DNA from: Vulcanisaeta sp. JCM 16159
GTDB lineage: Archaea > Thermoproteota > Thermoprotei > Thermoproteales > Thermocladiaceae
Reading direction: 5' to 3'
Assembly (NCBI RefSeq): GCF_001316265.1
Contig: NZ_BBDN01000002.1
Coordinates: 62,001 to 126,000 of the forward strand
Length of the DNA stretch: 64,000 nt
Below, in pieces: positions 30,776 through 40,253 of the stretch. The notes beneath the pieces are model-generated. The model did not search any database. It saw only the letters and a program-made list of their open reading frames with translations, and had not been told where the DNA came from. The translations under genes were made by a program, and so were the position numbers. Position 1 is the stretch's first letter, and each line of letters opens with the position of its first letter.

Positions 30776-31540
30776 ATGGGTAGCTATATTAGCGCTATTC
30801 TTGCTTTTATGGAGCTTGAGGCACGTAGGATAAAATACAATAGGACTGAGCTCTACACAAGGGCTGTTCAGCCAATACTTTGGCTTGTTGTCTTTGGCCC
30901 AGTAATGGCTAGGGTTAGGGCATTACCCACCAATGGTATTCCCTACGTTGCATTCATAACGCCTGGCGTAATTATGCAGTCCGTGACCTTCGTATCCATA
31001 TTCTATGGCTTAACAATAGTTTGGGAAAGGGAGTCCGGAATTTTGAAGAAACTATTGACAATGCCAGTCTCCCGAATGTCCATTGTACTTGGCAGGTCCT
31101 CCGCATCAATAATTAGGGCCTTATTCCAATTTGCAATAATAACGCCAATAGCCATAGCGTTAGGCGTCAGAGTTAAGTCTAATCCAATTTACTTAATGCT
31201 TTCATTATTCATAGTGGTGATTACCGCAGTTGGATTTTCAGCATTCTCAATATGGATCGCCACTTACATGAAGACTAGGGAGAGGTTTATGGGGATTGGG
31301 CAGGCAATAACCATGCCGCTCTTCTTCGCAAGCAATGCCATATATCCAATAAGTATCATGCCTACGCCGATTAAGGTTATAGTACTTATAAATCCATTAA
31401 CCTATGCTGTTGATGCTCTAAGGAAAACAATGATAATAGGTGTCCTCAATGGATTAGCAACTGATTTATTGGCCTTAACAATATTCGTAGTTTTATTCAT
31501 TGTATTAGCATCTTCTGAATTTAAGAGAATAATTGAATGA
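30776..31540 (+). CDS. ABC-2 type permease
   Basis: About 255 residues with six hydrophobic segments. LWLVVFGPVMARV lies near the first helix, then WERESGILKKLLTMPVSRMS is the conserved cytoplasmic coupling loop of ABC-2 permeases. NPLTYAVDALRKTMI is the C-terminal signature. It pairs with the ATPase gene directly upstream. ATG 30776 is chosen rather than the TTG two codons earlier. Confidence 0.9.
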   Translation: MGSYISAILAFMELEARRIKYNRTELYTRAVQPILWLVVFGPVMARVRALPTNGIPYVAFITPGVIMQSVTFVSIFYGLTIVWERESGILKKLLTMPVSRMSIVLGRSSASIIRALFQFAIITPIAIALGVRVKSNPIYLMLSLFIVVITAVGFSAFSIWIATYMKTRERFMGIGQAITMPLFFASNAIYPISIMPTPIKVIVLINPLTYAVDALRKTMIIGVLNGLATDLLALTIFVVLFIVLASSEFKRIIE

Positions 31541-31730
31541 GATGACGGAATACGCTTAGAAATGTATAGATATGAATAATTAATATATCAATTTGATTTA
31601 AATCCGTAATGCTGATTTAATTTATTGCTTTTTGATTATATTATTAAACATTAAAATGTTTTTATTATTCTACATTTGACGTGAAATACTGTTTATTATT
31701 CACTTGAATATCATAAAGACTGGTGATAGT

Positions 31731-32153
31731 ATGGGTGGTAAACAGAAGAGGATGGCGGTTTCCGTGTTCTCAGGCAGTGTGGATAGGTTGACTGGTTTGG
31801 CTATACTTGTTTCTGGTGCGGTGGCCATGGGTATGGAGGTTGAATTATTCCTACAGTTGTGGGGAGCATATGCATTTAGGAAGGACGTTATTCAGAGAAA
31901 CACGAACTTCAGTGAATTTCAGAACCTAAGTTCTGAGGTTGCTAGAAGGTTGCAGGAATTGAGATTACCGTCATGGTTTGATTTATTGAGGGAGACCAAG
32001 AAGACGGGCAACCTAAAGATCTATGTATGCTCGACGGCAGCCAACATATGGAATGCCAAGAAGGAGGATTTCGTTGACTTAGTCGATGACATAATAGGTG
32101 CGGGTGAGTGGGTAGATAAGATGTCTGAGGCTGACATAACACTCTTTGTGTAG
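31731..32153 (+). CDS. DsrE-family sulfur carrier protein
   Basis: About 140 residues. The start MGGKQKRMAVSVFSGSVDRL has GGTGAT just before ATG 31731. The DsrE fold is recognisable in GLAILVSGAVAMGMEVELFL. A conserved Cys stands in LKIYVCSTAANIW, the site where DsrE-like proteins carry a persulfide. The end is ADITLFV. It is followed at once by TusA. DsrE/TusA pairs pass sulfane sulfur between cytoplasmic enzymes. Together with the hdr genes downstream it points to dissimilatory sulfur metabolism. Confidence 0.83.
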   Translation: MGGKQKRMAVSVFSGSVDRLTGLAILVSGAVAMGMEVELFLQLWGAYAFRKDVIQRNTNFSEFQNLSSEVARRLQELRLPSWFDLLRETKKTGNLKIYVCSTAANIWNAKKEDFVDLVDDIIGAGEWVDKMSEADITLFV

Positions 32154-32156
32154 GTG

Positions 32157-32438
32157 ATGGGCATGAGTGAGACAAGGGGTGAATTAAGTCCGGAGGAGCT
32201 TAGGAAGCTCAAGCCGAGCAAGACTGTGGATGCCAGAGGTATGTCATGCCCTGGCCCCTTACTTGCTGCGAAGCAGGCAATAACGGAGGTGCCAATTGGG
32301 GGTATACTTGAGGTTCTTTCATCAGATCCAGGCACGAAGAGAGACCTACCTCTCTGGGCTAGGAAGATGGGTCATGTATACCTAGGAACAATAGAGGAAC
32401 CGGGTTACTGGAGAATATTCGTAAAGAGAATGAAATAA
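32157..32438 (+). CDS. tusA: TusA-family sulfurtransferase
   Basis: About 93 residues. KTVDARGMSCPGPLLAAKQA contains the TusA motif C-P-x-P with the persulfide Cys, then VLSSDPGTKRDLPLWARKMG and the final strand. An N-terminal extension of 20 residues precedes the domain. The start overlaps or nearly touches the DsrE stop, so translation is probably coupled. It likely accepts sulfur from or gives it to the DsrE protein and the Hdr-type complex encoded next. Confidence 0.88.
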   Translation: MGMSETRGELSPEELRKLKPSKTVDARGMSCPGPLLAAKQAITEVPIGGILEVLSSDPGTKRDLPLWARKMGHVYLGTIEEPGYWRIFVKRMK

Positions 32439-32454
32439 TGGGTGGGTGATATGG

Positions 32455-32912
32455 ATGGTTCTTAAAAAAATTAAATCCACAAATTCTTATTTTTACAACA
32501 AACATAATCTCAGACCCGGGAGTATGCTCCGCTGGTTTAATGCACCTGAGTTATCCTGCGCAGACCACGATGATTAGGGTTCCATGTTCGTCAATGATAA
32601 GCCTGAGTGGATATTACTGGCGTTCGAGAGTGGTTTTGATGGAGTTTTTGTGGCTGCTGATGGTACGGATTGTCCATACTTAAGGGATTGCACAGATAGA
32701 ACTGCGAAGCATATTAGGGAGGCCCAGGAGCTAATGAGCAATAAGGTATAGAGCCTGAGAGGGTTAAGATGGCTGCCATTTGTTCAGTATGCGGTGAGGC
32801 CTTCGTTAGGTTAGTGAATGACTTCTATTCCAGGTTAATAGAATTAGGTCCAATTAAGGTGAGGACATGGGAAATGACTTATCACAGAAAATTCTTGAGA
32901 GAGCAGAATTAA
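32455..32912 (+). CDS. MvhD-like iron-sulfur protein (hydrogenase Fe-S subunit family), frameshifted
   Basis: No single frame is long, but reading across frames gives one protein. It runs ILIFTTNIISDPGVCSAGLM, HLSYPAQTTMIRVPCSSM, then PEWILLAFESGFDGVFVAAD, GTDCPYLRDCTDRTAKHIRE, GIEPERVKMAAICSVCGEAF and LVNDFYSRLIELGPIKV. This is the order of MvhD/FlpD: Cys in the first strand, R-V-P-C, A-F-x-x-G-x-D-G-V, and a late Cys pair. Breaks are in the A7 run near 32467, near 32600, and near 32747. The end overlaps HdrA by about 46 bp. The family bridges electrons to HdrA; in QmoB it is fused to HdrA, while here it is separate. Confidence 0.78.
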
Positions 32913-34249
32913 TCCAGGGCTCTTTCGAGTATGACGTGGTGGTTATTGGTGGTGGTATTGCCGGTATGGAGGCCTCACTTAACCTGGCCGAGATGGGGTT
33001 TAAGGTATTACTTGTCGAGAAGGAACCTACCATTGGAGGTAAGATGTTCCTGCTAAGTAAGGTGTTTCCGACACTTGACTGTGCAAGTTGCATTTCAACT
33101 CCTAAAATGGCTGCCGTGGCTCATCATCCAAACATAGATTTATGGACATACTCCGAGGTCACTAGGATTGATGTTAAGGGTAAAGGTGACTTCGAGATTA
33201 CTGTATTAAGAAAGCCGAGATTCGTTAATGAGGACTTATGCACAGGTTGTGGTACATGCGAGGAGGTTTGTCCTGTGGTTTTGCCTAAAGAGTATGATTA
33301 TGGCCTTAGGGGAAGAAAGGCTGCATATATTCCATTCGATACTGCTGTACCGAAGAAGGCTGTAATTGATATAAATAATTGCATATTCTGTGGACAGTGC
33401 GAAAGAGCATGCCCTGCTGGTGCTATTGACTTCGCACAAAAACCTAGGATATATAAGATCAAGGCACATGCAATAATAATAGCGACTGGGTATAGATTAT
33501 TCCCTGCAGAAAGGAAGGAGCAGTATGGTTATGGTAAGATCCCGAATGCGATAACCGCAATGCAGATGGAGAGGTTATTATCGCCAACAAGGCCATTCAA
33601 CTCAGTGCTTAGGCCATCGGATGGTAAGGAACCAAGTAGTATTGGGTACGTACTTTGCGTTGGCTCTAGGGATAAGACGGTTGGTAACCCAAGGTGCTCC
33701 CAGGTTTGTTGCATGTACTCAATAAAGCAGGCCCAGTTAATCCTTGGCGCATTACCGCTAGCTGATGTGACTATTTACTGCATGGATATAAGGGCTTATG
33801 GTAAGGGTTTCGAGGAGTTTTACCAGAAGGCAAGGGCTATGGGTGTTAAGTTCGTGCGTGGTAGAGTAGCTAAGATTGAGGGGCTATCCAACGGTAATGT
33901 CAGGGTGATTTATGAAGATATCGATGAAGGCAGGGTGAAGTCAGCAGAACACGACTTAGTGGTTCTATCGGTGGGTCTATTACCAAATAATGATGAGGTT
34001 CTTTCAAAGGTTCATGGTGCAAAAATAACCGTAGACGAATTAGGGTTTATAGTAACTAATCCATCAACACCAACGCAAACAAATGTGGAGGGTATATTCG
34101 CGGCAGGTTGCGCAACAGGTCCTAAGGACATTCCTGATACCATACTAGAAGCGGCATCGGCCGCAGCGAGGTGTGCGGCTTATCTAAAATCGCTTAAGCA
34201 GGAGAGGATGATACCAGTAGAGGTGATTAGCAATGGAAAGAAGCGATAA
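32867..34249 (+). CDS. HdrA/QmoA-type flavoprotein with two 4Fe-4S motifs
   Basis: Intact 460 residues. The FAD site is YDVVVIGGGIAGMEASLNLA followed by LLVEKEPTIGGKM. Next is TLDCASCISTPKM, then two ferredoxin motifs (CTGCGTCEEVCPV and CIFCGQCERACP) near residues 125 and 175. A second nucleotide region, AIIIATGYRLFP, is followed by CVGSRDKTVGNPRCSQVCC, and the end is VEGIFAAGCATGPKDIPDTI. It lacks the N-terminal Cys domain of full-length HdrA, so it resembles QmoA/short HdrA. It would pass electrons between an MvhD-type partner, HdrC and a second HdrA. It overlaps the next gene by 17 bp. Confidence 0.9.
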   Translation: MGNDLSQKILERAELIQGSFEYDVVVIGGGIAGMEASLNLAEMGFKVLLVEKEPTIGGKMFLLSKVFPTLDCASCISTPKMAAVAHHPNIDLWTYSEVTRIDVKGKGDFEITVLRKPRFVNEDLCTGCGTCEEVCPVVLPKEYDYGLRGRKAAYIPFDTAVPKKAVIDINNCIFCGQCERACPAGAIDFAQKPRIYKIKAHAIIIATGYRLFPAERKEQYGYGKIPNAITAMQMERLLSPTRPFNSVLRPSDGKEPSSIGYVLCVGSRDKTVGNPRCSQVCCMYSIKQAQLILGALPLADVTIYCMDIRAYGKGFEEFYQKARAMGVKFVRGRVAKIEGLSNGNVRVIYEDIDEGRVKSAEHDLVVLSVGLLPNNDEVLSKVHGAKITVDELGFIVTNPSTPTQTNVEGIFAAGCATGPKDIPDTILEAASAAARCAAYLKSLKQERMIPVEVISNGKKR

Positions 34250-36203
34250 GATTAGGATTGGTGTATATGTATGCCATTGCGGTGGTAATATTTCTGACGT
34301 TGTTAATGTAAAGAGGGTTGTTGATGAGGTACGTAATGAGAAGGGTGTAGTTGTTGCCAGGGATTTCATGTTTATGTGCTCTGAGGCTGGTCAGAAGTTG
34401 ATTGAGGATGATATAAGGAGTGGTAGGGTAAATGCTGTTGTTGTTGCTTCGTGTTCTCCAAGGCTTCATGAGACAACATTTAGGGCCGCAATAGCGAGAG
34501 CTGGTGGTAACCCGTACATGTATTACCATGTTGATATTAGGGAGGAGTGTTCGTGGGTTCATGAGAACGATAAGGAGGAGGCTACAAATAAGGCAGTAAG
34601 ACAGGTTAAGGCAGCAATAGCGTATCTAAGGCATGCCGAACCCCTCAACAGGATTAGGGTGAATTGTGAGCGTTCAGTGCTCGTAATTGGTGGTGGTATT
34701 GCTGGGTTAAGGACGACACTGGACTTGGCTGAGTCGGGACTTACGGTATACCTTGTTGAACGTGCTCCATTTCTTGGCGGTAATGCTGCCAAAATAGGCA
34801 ACATTAAGGTATTTCCATACGAAAAAAACAGCTATCGACGTAGTGAGGGAGTTAATAGAGAGACTTAGGAATATGAGTAATGTAGCTATATATACTAATG
34901 CCGAGGTAGAAAACGTGTCTGGTTATGTGGGTAACTTCGATGTTACCATTAGGGTGAATCCACGCTATTTCAAAGGCAAGCCTAATGAACGAGAAGTTGA
35001 GGAACTTAGAAAGATATGCCGAGAAAGACCAGGGATGAGTTCAGTTACGGGGTCTCTGAGAGAACTGCAATAATGTTTCCTCCATTCAATGGTACTTACC
35101 CTGAGATACCGGCGATAGACATGGCATTATGTGATAAATGCGGCCTATGTACTAAGGTGAGTGATAAGATTGATCTCTCTCAGGAACCACAGATTGTTCA
35201 TCTAAAGGTTGGCGCAATAGTTGTAGCCACTGGGTTTAAGCCGTATAAGCCTGAAAAGGGTGAGTATGGGTATGGCTTACCTGGCGTAATTACGCTTCAG
35301 GAGTTGGTGGGCATGATCAATAAGTACGGTGATGTGGTTATTAATGGTAGGAGACCGAGGAGCATAGCCTTTATCTATTGTGTAGGGAGTAGGCAGAGAA
35401 GGGTAGAGGGTAGGAAGGCGAATGAGTATTGCTCTAGGTACTGCTGCATAGCTGCATTGGACGTCGCGGTGGCCATTAAGGAGCTCCTGAAGGATGTCAA
35501 AATATACCATGTAGTTAGGGACGTTAGGTCTTACGGGATAAATGAGTTATTATTTGAGGAGGCCGGTAGGCAGGGACAGGTTATCATAAAGTATGATGTT
35601 GATGAGGGCGAGCCGCAGGTCACATACATTAATGGTAAGCCCATTGTTAAGGTTAAGGATGTTTTGACCGAGCACATGGAATTAGAACTGCCCGTTGATT
35701 TAGTGGTTCTTGTCACGGGAATGGAGCCGTCTGACGGTACTGTGAATATTGCAGAGAAATTGAAGATATCCAGGGGCACTGATGGTTTTCTCCAGGAGGT
35801 TCATCCTAAGCTTAGGCCTGTGGAGACCATGTTGAGTGGAATATTTATTGCAGGTACTGCACAGGCACCGCGTGGTGTTGGTGAGACCTTGGCATCGGCA
35901 TCAGCAGCTGCGGCAAAGGCCATGTCGCTGGTCCTTAAGGGATATACCGAGCTAGAACCCTTCGTTGCCTTTGTCGACCAAGATAGATGCAGGGGCTCTG
36001 GGCTATGTGTGAGTGAATGTCCGTACGGCGCTATCGTAATTAAGGAATATGCAGGCAGTAAGAAGGCATGGGTGAACGAAGCACTTTGTAAAGGTTGTGG
36101 AGCCTGTGTGGCCGTGTGTCCAAGTGGCGCTATTCAACTTAGGGGTCTCAGGAATGTACAGATTGAGGATATGATAAGGGCAGCAGGTGGTGCTCATGAC
36201 TAG
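34233..36203 (+). CDS. hdrA: Full-length HdrA-type flavoprotein, frameshifted
   Basis: The N-terminal domain has IGVYVCHCGGNISDVV, FMCSEAGQ and VVASCSPRLHETTFRAAIAR, the HdrA Cys cluster. The FAD site is SVLVIGGGIAGLRTTLDLAE. The frame changes near 34815 and near 35030, around a central Fe-S region (CDKCGLC). It then has AIVVATGFKPYKP, IYCVGSRQRRVEG, YCSRYCC, and two C-terminal ferredoxin motifs (CRGSGLCVSECPYGA and CKGCGACVAVCPSGA). About 650 residues corrected, the normal HdrA size. HdrA is the bifurcating or confurcating FAD subunit of heterodisulfide-reductase complexes. Paired with the short HdrA upstream, it matches the QmoA/QmoB or HdrAA' arrangement. Confidence 0.88.
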
Positions 36204-36489
36204 GAGGGAACTCTCAATGGATAAATTAAAGAGGGAATTAGGGATTCAGCCACCTAAGGAACTTACGGAGTACGTTAGGGAAATAACGACCATAAGAAGT
36301 AAGATAGTTAATTGCTTAAGAAGGGATGGGGAACTAACTGTTAAAGAGATTTCCTCAAAGACGGGATTGCCCGAGGACATAGTCTTTTGGCATCTCATGA
36401 CCATGTTTAAGTACGGCTTAGTGGAACCAACTGAAAAGACCGATGATGGCTATTATAGGTATAGATTGAGGGGTGAGGCCCATGGCTAA
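36196..36489 (+). CDS. Winged-helix protein inside the hdr operon
   Basis: 97 residues: ELTEYVREITTIRSKIVNCL, then DGELTVKEISSKTGLPEDIV and FWHLMTMFKYGLVEPTEKTD. Helix-turn-helix and wing are clear, as in MarR/ArsR-type folds. ATG 36196 overlaps the HdrA stop by 8 bp, and its own stop overlaps the next ATG by 8 bp, so it is translationally embedded between two complex subunits. It may be an autoregulator of the operon or a structural subunit. No metal-binding Cys is present. Confidence 0.75.
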   Translation: MTRRELSMDKLKRELGIQPPKELTEYVREITTIRSKIVNCLRRDGELTVKEISSKTGLPEDIVFWHLMTMFKYGLVEPTEKTDDGYYRYRLRGEAHG

Positions 36490-37594
36490 GGTAAATCCTA
36501 AACTAATAGATGAGCTAAAGGAACTTGGGGCATTTAATATATCTGCCTGCTATAGCTGTGGTGTTTGTACGGCGACTTGTCCCTTAGCCAGGAGGGGCAT
36601 GAATTTCCGAGGAAGATAATAAGGTACGCAATCCTTGGTCTTGAGGATAAGCTAATTTCAAGTACTGAGCTGGCTGTGTTACTACTGCGGTGAGTGCACA
36701 GAATCATGTCCAAGAGGTGCAGATCCAGCTGGTTTTATGATGGCCGTTAGGAGGTATTTAACGACACGTTATGATTTCACAGGCTTCTCAAGAAGATTCT
36801 ATAGGTCAAAAGTAGTGGAGTTCATCTCGACAATCCTCCTCTTCGCTATTACAGTACTCGGCGTATACTTCGTACACGGACCAATCATCCTCACAAGGGT
36901 AGATCTAGATTCCTTCCTGCCGCCGCATATCGTGGAGATGGGCGATATAGCAATACTGGTGGTGCTTTCTGCCCTATTATTAACCAATGTTTATAGGATG
37001 TATAGATTCACAGTTGCGGCTAGGGATATATCCTTCATAACGTATATAAGGGAGCTAATAAGGACAATAGTGCCTCACTTCCTTACGCAAGTCAGGATGT
37101 TGAAGTGCAATAGAAATACCTTAAACTGGATAATGCATATACTAATTGTTTATGGATATGCAACTATATTCGTATTCGTAATAGTATTCCTGGACCTATT
37201 CCAAACAAACACCCTTTACCCAATATACAATCCGATAAGGCTCGGTGGATACATAGCATCAGCGGCATTGCTTGTTGGCGCTGGCTATGCTATTTATGGT
37301 CGTTTAAGGAAGAACGCAGTAATGAGGCAGTACTCCCACTCCACAGATTGGTTCTTCCTAACCCTATTATACCTCGTGGTGATCACAGGCGTGCTTGTTG
37401 ATGTGTTTAAATACCTGGGTCTACCCATAGAAACTTACATAGCATATACGGTGCATCTCGGTTTCGTAACACCACTATTAGTGTTGGAGGTACCCTTCGC
37501 AAAATGGTCACACCTGGCATATAGGCCATTTGCCATATACTTCACAAGGATCAATGACTTAGCCAAGACAAAGGTCATGCGAACCACGGCATAA
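36482..37594 (+). CDS. QmoC-like protein: HdrC iron-sulfur domain fused to membrane cytochrome-b-like domain, frameshifted
   Basis: The N-terminal HdrC domain carries two 4Fe-4S motifs, ACYSCGVCTATCPLARRG and then LCYYCGECTESCPRGADPAG. Between them are frame breaks at a G4 run near 36594 and near 36670. The membrane part, intact from about 36737, has about five helices (FISTILLFAITVLGVYFV, MHILIVYGYATIFVFVIVFL, FLTLLYLVVITGVLVDVF) and His residues that could hold haem b. About 370 residues corrected. In sulfate reducers QmoC links QmoAB to menaquinone; HdrE plays that role in other complexes. It is the last gene of the cluster and would anchor it to the membrane. Confidence 0.85.
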
Positions 37595-37732
37595 TTTAAT
37601 TAAAAACTATTGATTTTCTTCAATTGCTAAATATTAGCCGCCAAGTATTCTTCATCTGTTGGGTCCATCATCACCTCTTAATTTAGAATTCATACGTAAA
37701 TTTTTAATTTTAAGTGCTAATGAGAATTATTA

Positions 37733-38326
37733 ATGCTTCATCAGTTCTATGACTTTGTACTTGGAATGGTATTTGGTTTCTTCCTCGCAGTTCCTCCTGG
37801 TCCCATGAATGCGTTAATTGCTGCTGAGCTACGCGTTCGCCAATTCATGGTACCAGTGTTGGTCTTGGGGCTATGTCCGCAGATGGCATTCTCATGGTTA
37901 TTACGTACTTCTTCTCCAGGGTTTTGGGGCACTACGTGTATTACCTATACTTCATTGGTTTTGCAGTTATGATGTACTTAGCTATATCGATACTTAAGTC
38001 CACATTTTCACCCAGGAATACCAGCAGTAATAGGTCTCCATTTCTTAATTACTTCATGGGCGTTTCCATGGGATTAACAAATCCCTACCAGGTTTTTTTG
38101 GTGGCTTACAGCAGGTCTTTCCTTCATGAGCGTCTTTGGCATTTTCAGTGTGGTTGGTTTGTTCACGGCGATACTTATTTGGGTTTTCGTGTTTCCATAC
38201 GCTGTTTATGTTGGTAAGGTTTATGGTGGTTCTAAGGTTGATTTTGTGGTAAAACTTGTTTCAGCATTGGGTATTATTACGTTTGCTGTTTACATAATTA
38301 TACGTGCACTGCTTTATTTCATGTAG
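37733..38326 (+). CDS. LysE/RhtB-family exporter, frameshifted
   Basis: N-terminus FVLGMVFGFFLAVPPGPMNA is the LysE signature. After a frame change near 37870 comes SADGILMVITYFFSRVL, and the conserved GVSMGLTNPYQVFLV follows. A second change near 38100 gives FMSVFGIFSVVGLFTAILIW. Six helices, about 200 residues. It exports an amino acid or small metabolite. A TATA-like AT-rich stretch lies at about 37700. It stands apart from the hdr operon (139 bp). Confidence 0.8.
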
Positions 38327-38363
38327 AGGTAAGTTTATAAGGGTTGAAATTATAGAATAGAAT

Positions 38364-40219
38364 GTGGACCTCGATGAATTAGCATTATCGGTGATGGGAC
38401 CATTAATCCTGAGGTTAAGGAATACAAGGGTTTATGAGAGATTGCAGAGAAGCCTTAATGCATCGTTGTCATTTACAAGCTCAGAGAGATACATGGCTAG
38501 GTCCTGTTCATAACAACGATAATGCTCGTAATAGCGGCTCCACTTGGTGTAATTCTCGTAATGATGAACCTAAACAACGCATTAATACTACTTAAAATGA
38601 GACTATTATTCTCAACACCTTACGGTATTAGGGATCTCACCTTAATAATTATGGGTATTGTCCTCATTATTATTCCACTAATCGTCTACGAACTAATGAT
38701 TGGGCTGCCGAGGATAACGGCGAGCGACCTCGCCTTTAAGGTGGATACTGAGTTGCCATTTTTCGTGGCCTATGTATCGGCAATAACGAATTCAGGGCTT
38801 TCCGTGTTCAGGGCAGTGGAGAGAATTGCCGAGGCCAAGATCCTGGAGGTCATGGGTAGGGTGGCCAGGTGGACCTATATTAGGTTTAAGATCTTCGGCG
38901 AGGATCCACTTACGGCGTTGTCCAACGTATCCTCAATGATAGAGAGTAGGTCGCTTAGGGAGTTCATCAGTGGTTACGTAACACTGTAAGGACTGGAGGT
39001 GACATAGTCCATTACATAAACACCAGGCTTCATGACATTGTCAGTAATGCCATTGAGCGCATGAATAGGGCCGCCGAATTCCTCGGAATGCTCATGGAGA
39101 GCTACATAGGCTCAGCGGCAATACTCCTCATAGGCCTAGATGTGCTATACCTGGCGCAAGCGTGACGCCCTTCGGTAATAGGTATGCGGCCTTCATGCAG
39201 GCAATAAACTCTAATTACATGTTCGGTTTATTTGTCGTGCCTGCAATATCCATAGCATTCATATACCTCGGTGAGGTATCGGCCTTTAGGTCGCCGTATA
39301 CCGATTATAGCCGTATAAGTGGGCCGGTGCGTCTATGGCTGTCGTCGCTGTACTTGGTTTTCTTGAATATTCAATGCTGTTTCACCAGGACTTAAGCAAT
39401 AGGATTTATATCCGTGGGTCGCCAATACCCCTTGACTTCACAATAGTGTTTGGGCTGACGTTGGCCTTAGCCTTTCTGCCTACCGCAATATACTCAATTA
39501 AGGTGGTTAATGAGAGGTGGGAAATTGATAAGGAATACGCGGAGTTTCTCAGGGACGTTACTGAACTAAGAAAGAGTGGTTTTACGCCTGAAAAGACCTT
39601 TGAGACATTGAGGTATACCAGGAGGTATGGCGCCTTTGATAAGTACCTGGATACCATGGTTAGGCAGATTAGGTATGGTGTGCCAATGAGAGACGTGCTT
39701 TCCTCAGTAATGGGCAAACTACATAGTTACTACTCGAAGGTATTTACATTCCTACTTACAGAGACTATAGACCTTGGTGGTGCATCGCCGCAAGTCCTTG
39801 ATATGCTTGCTAACTTCGCATCATCGATAGTCAGCGTTCAGGAGAACATGAGGGCTAGGTTGAGGCCTCTTAGGTACGTGCCGTACATCGGCGCTGTCAT
39901 ATTAATAGTTACATTGGTTGTCTTGATTTTCTCGGTGGTTGCAATAGTGACCAGGGTCGGCCCTGGTGGTGTTACCGCAGGTCCTGCATCTGGTTACTTA
40001 GTTAATTTATTGGCTACCTCATTCTCCTTCACAATAACCATTGACTCATTCATAATGGGGCTAATAGCTGGGAAGCTCGGTGAGGGTGAGTTATCCCTAG
40101 GGTTTAGGCATGCCGTGGTGCTGACGATAATGGTGGTTCTCGTCTATGCAATGTCGCCATTCCTAGCAAATGCATTATTTGGATCAATGTCTGGCTTATC
40201 AACAAGCGTGCCCTATTAG
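38364..40219 (+). CDS. TadC/FlaJ-like type II/IV secretion membrane protein, frameshifted
   Basis: Begins at GTG 38364 (DLDELALSVMGPLILRLRNT). Changes frame near 38508, 38985, 39163 and 39330. One GspF domain is near the middle (DTELPFFVAYVSAITNSGLS, VFRAVERIAE) and a second near the end (YAEFLRDVTELRKSGFTPEK, TFETL). Seven to nine membrane helices. This two-domain layout of about 610 residues is the crenarchaeal FlaJ/TadC assembly-platform protein for pili or archaella. No secretion ATPase or pilin is visible next to it. A MinD-type ATPase is encoded convergently. Breaks are probably sequence errors. Confidence 0.82.
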
Positions 40220-40253
40220 GTCTAACTTGGTGGTGCTGCTTCCATTAAATAAT

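Noticed and set aside
30776-31540. Assigning a substrate to the ABC-2 exporter
   Set aside because: Only family-level motifs are visible and the neighbours give no substrate clue.
32867-34249. Naming the short HdrA gene qmoA outright
   Set aside because: It carries two ferredoxin motifs that classical QmoA does not have as far as I know, and no apr or sat genes are in the window. I kept the broader HdrA/QmoA-like name.
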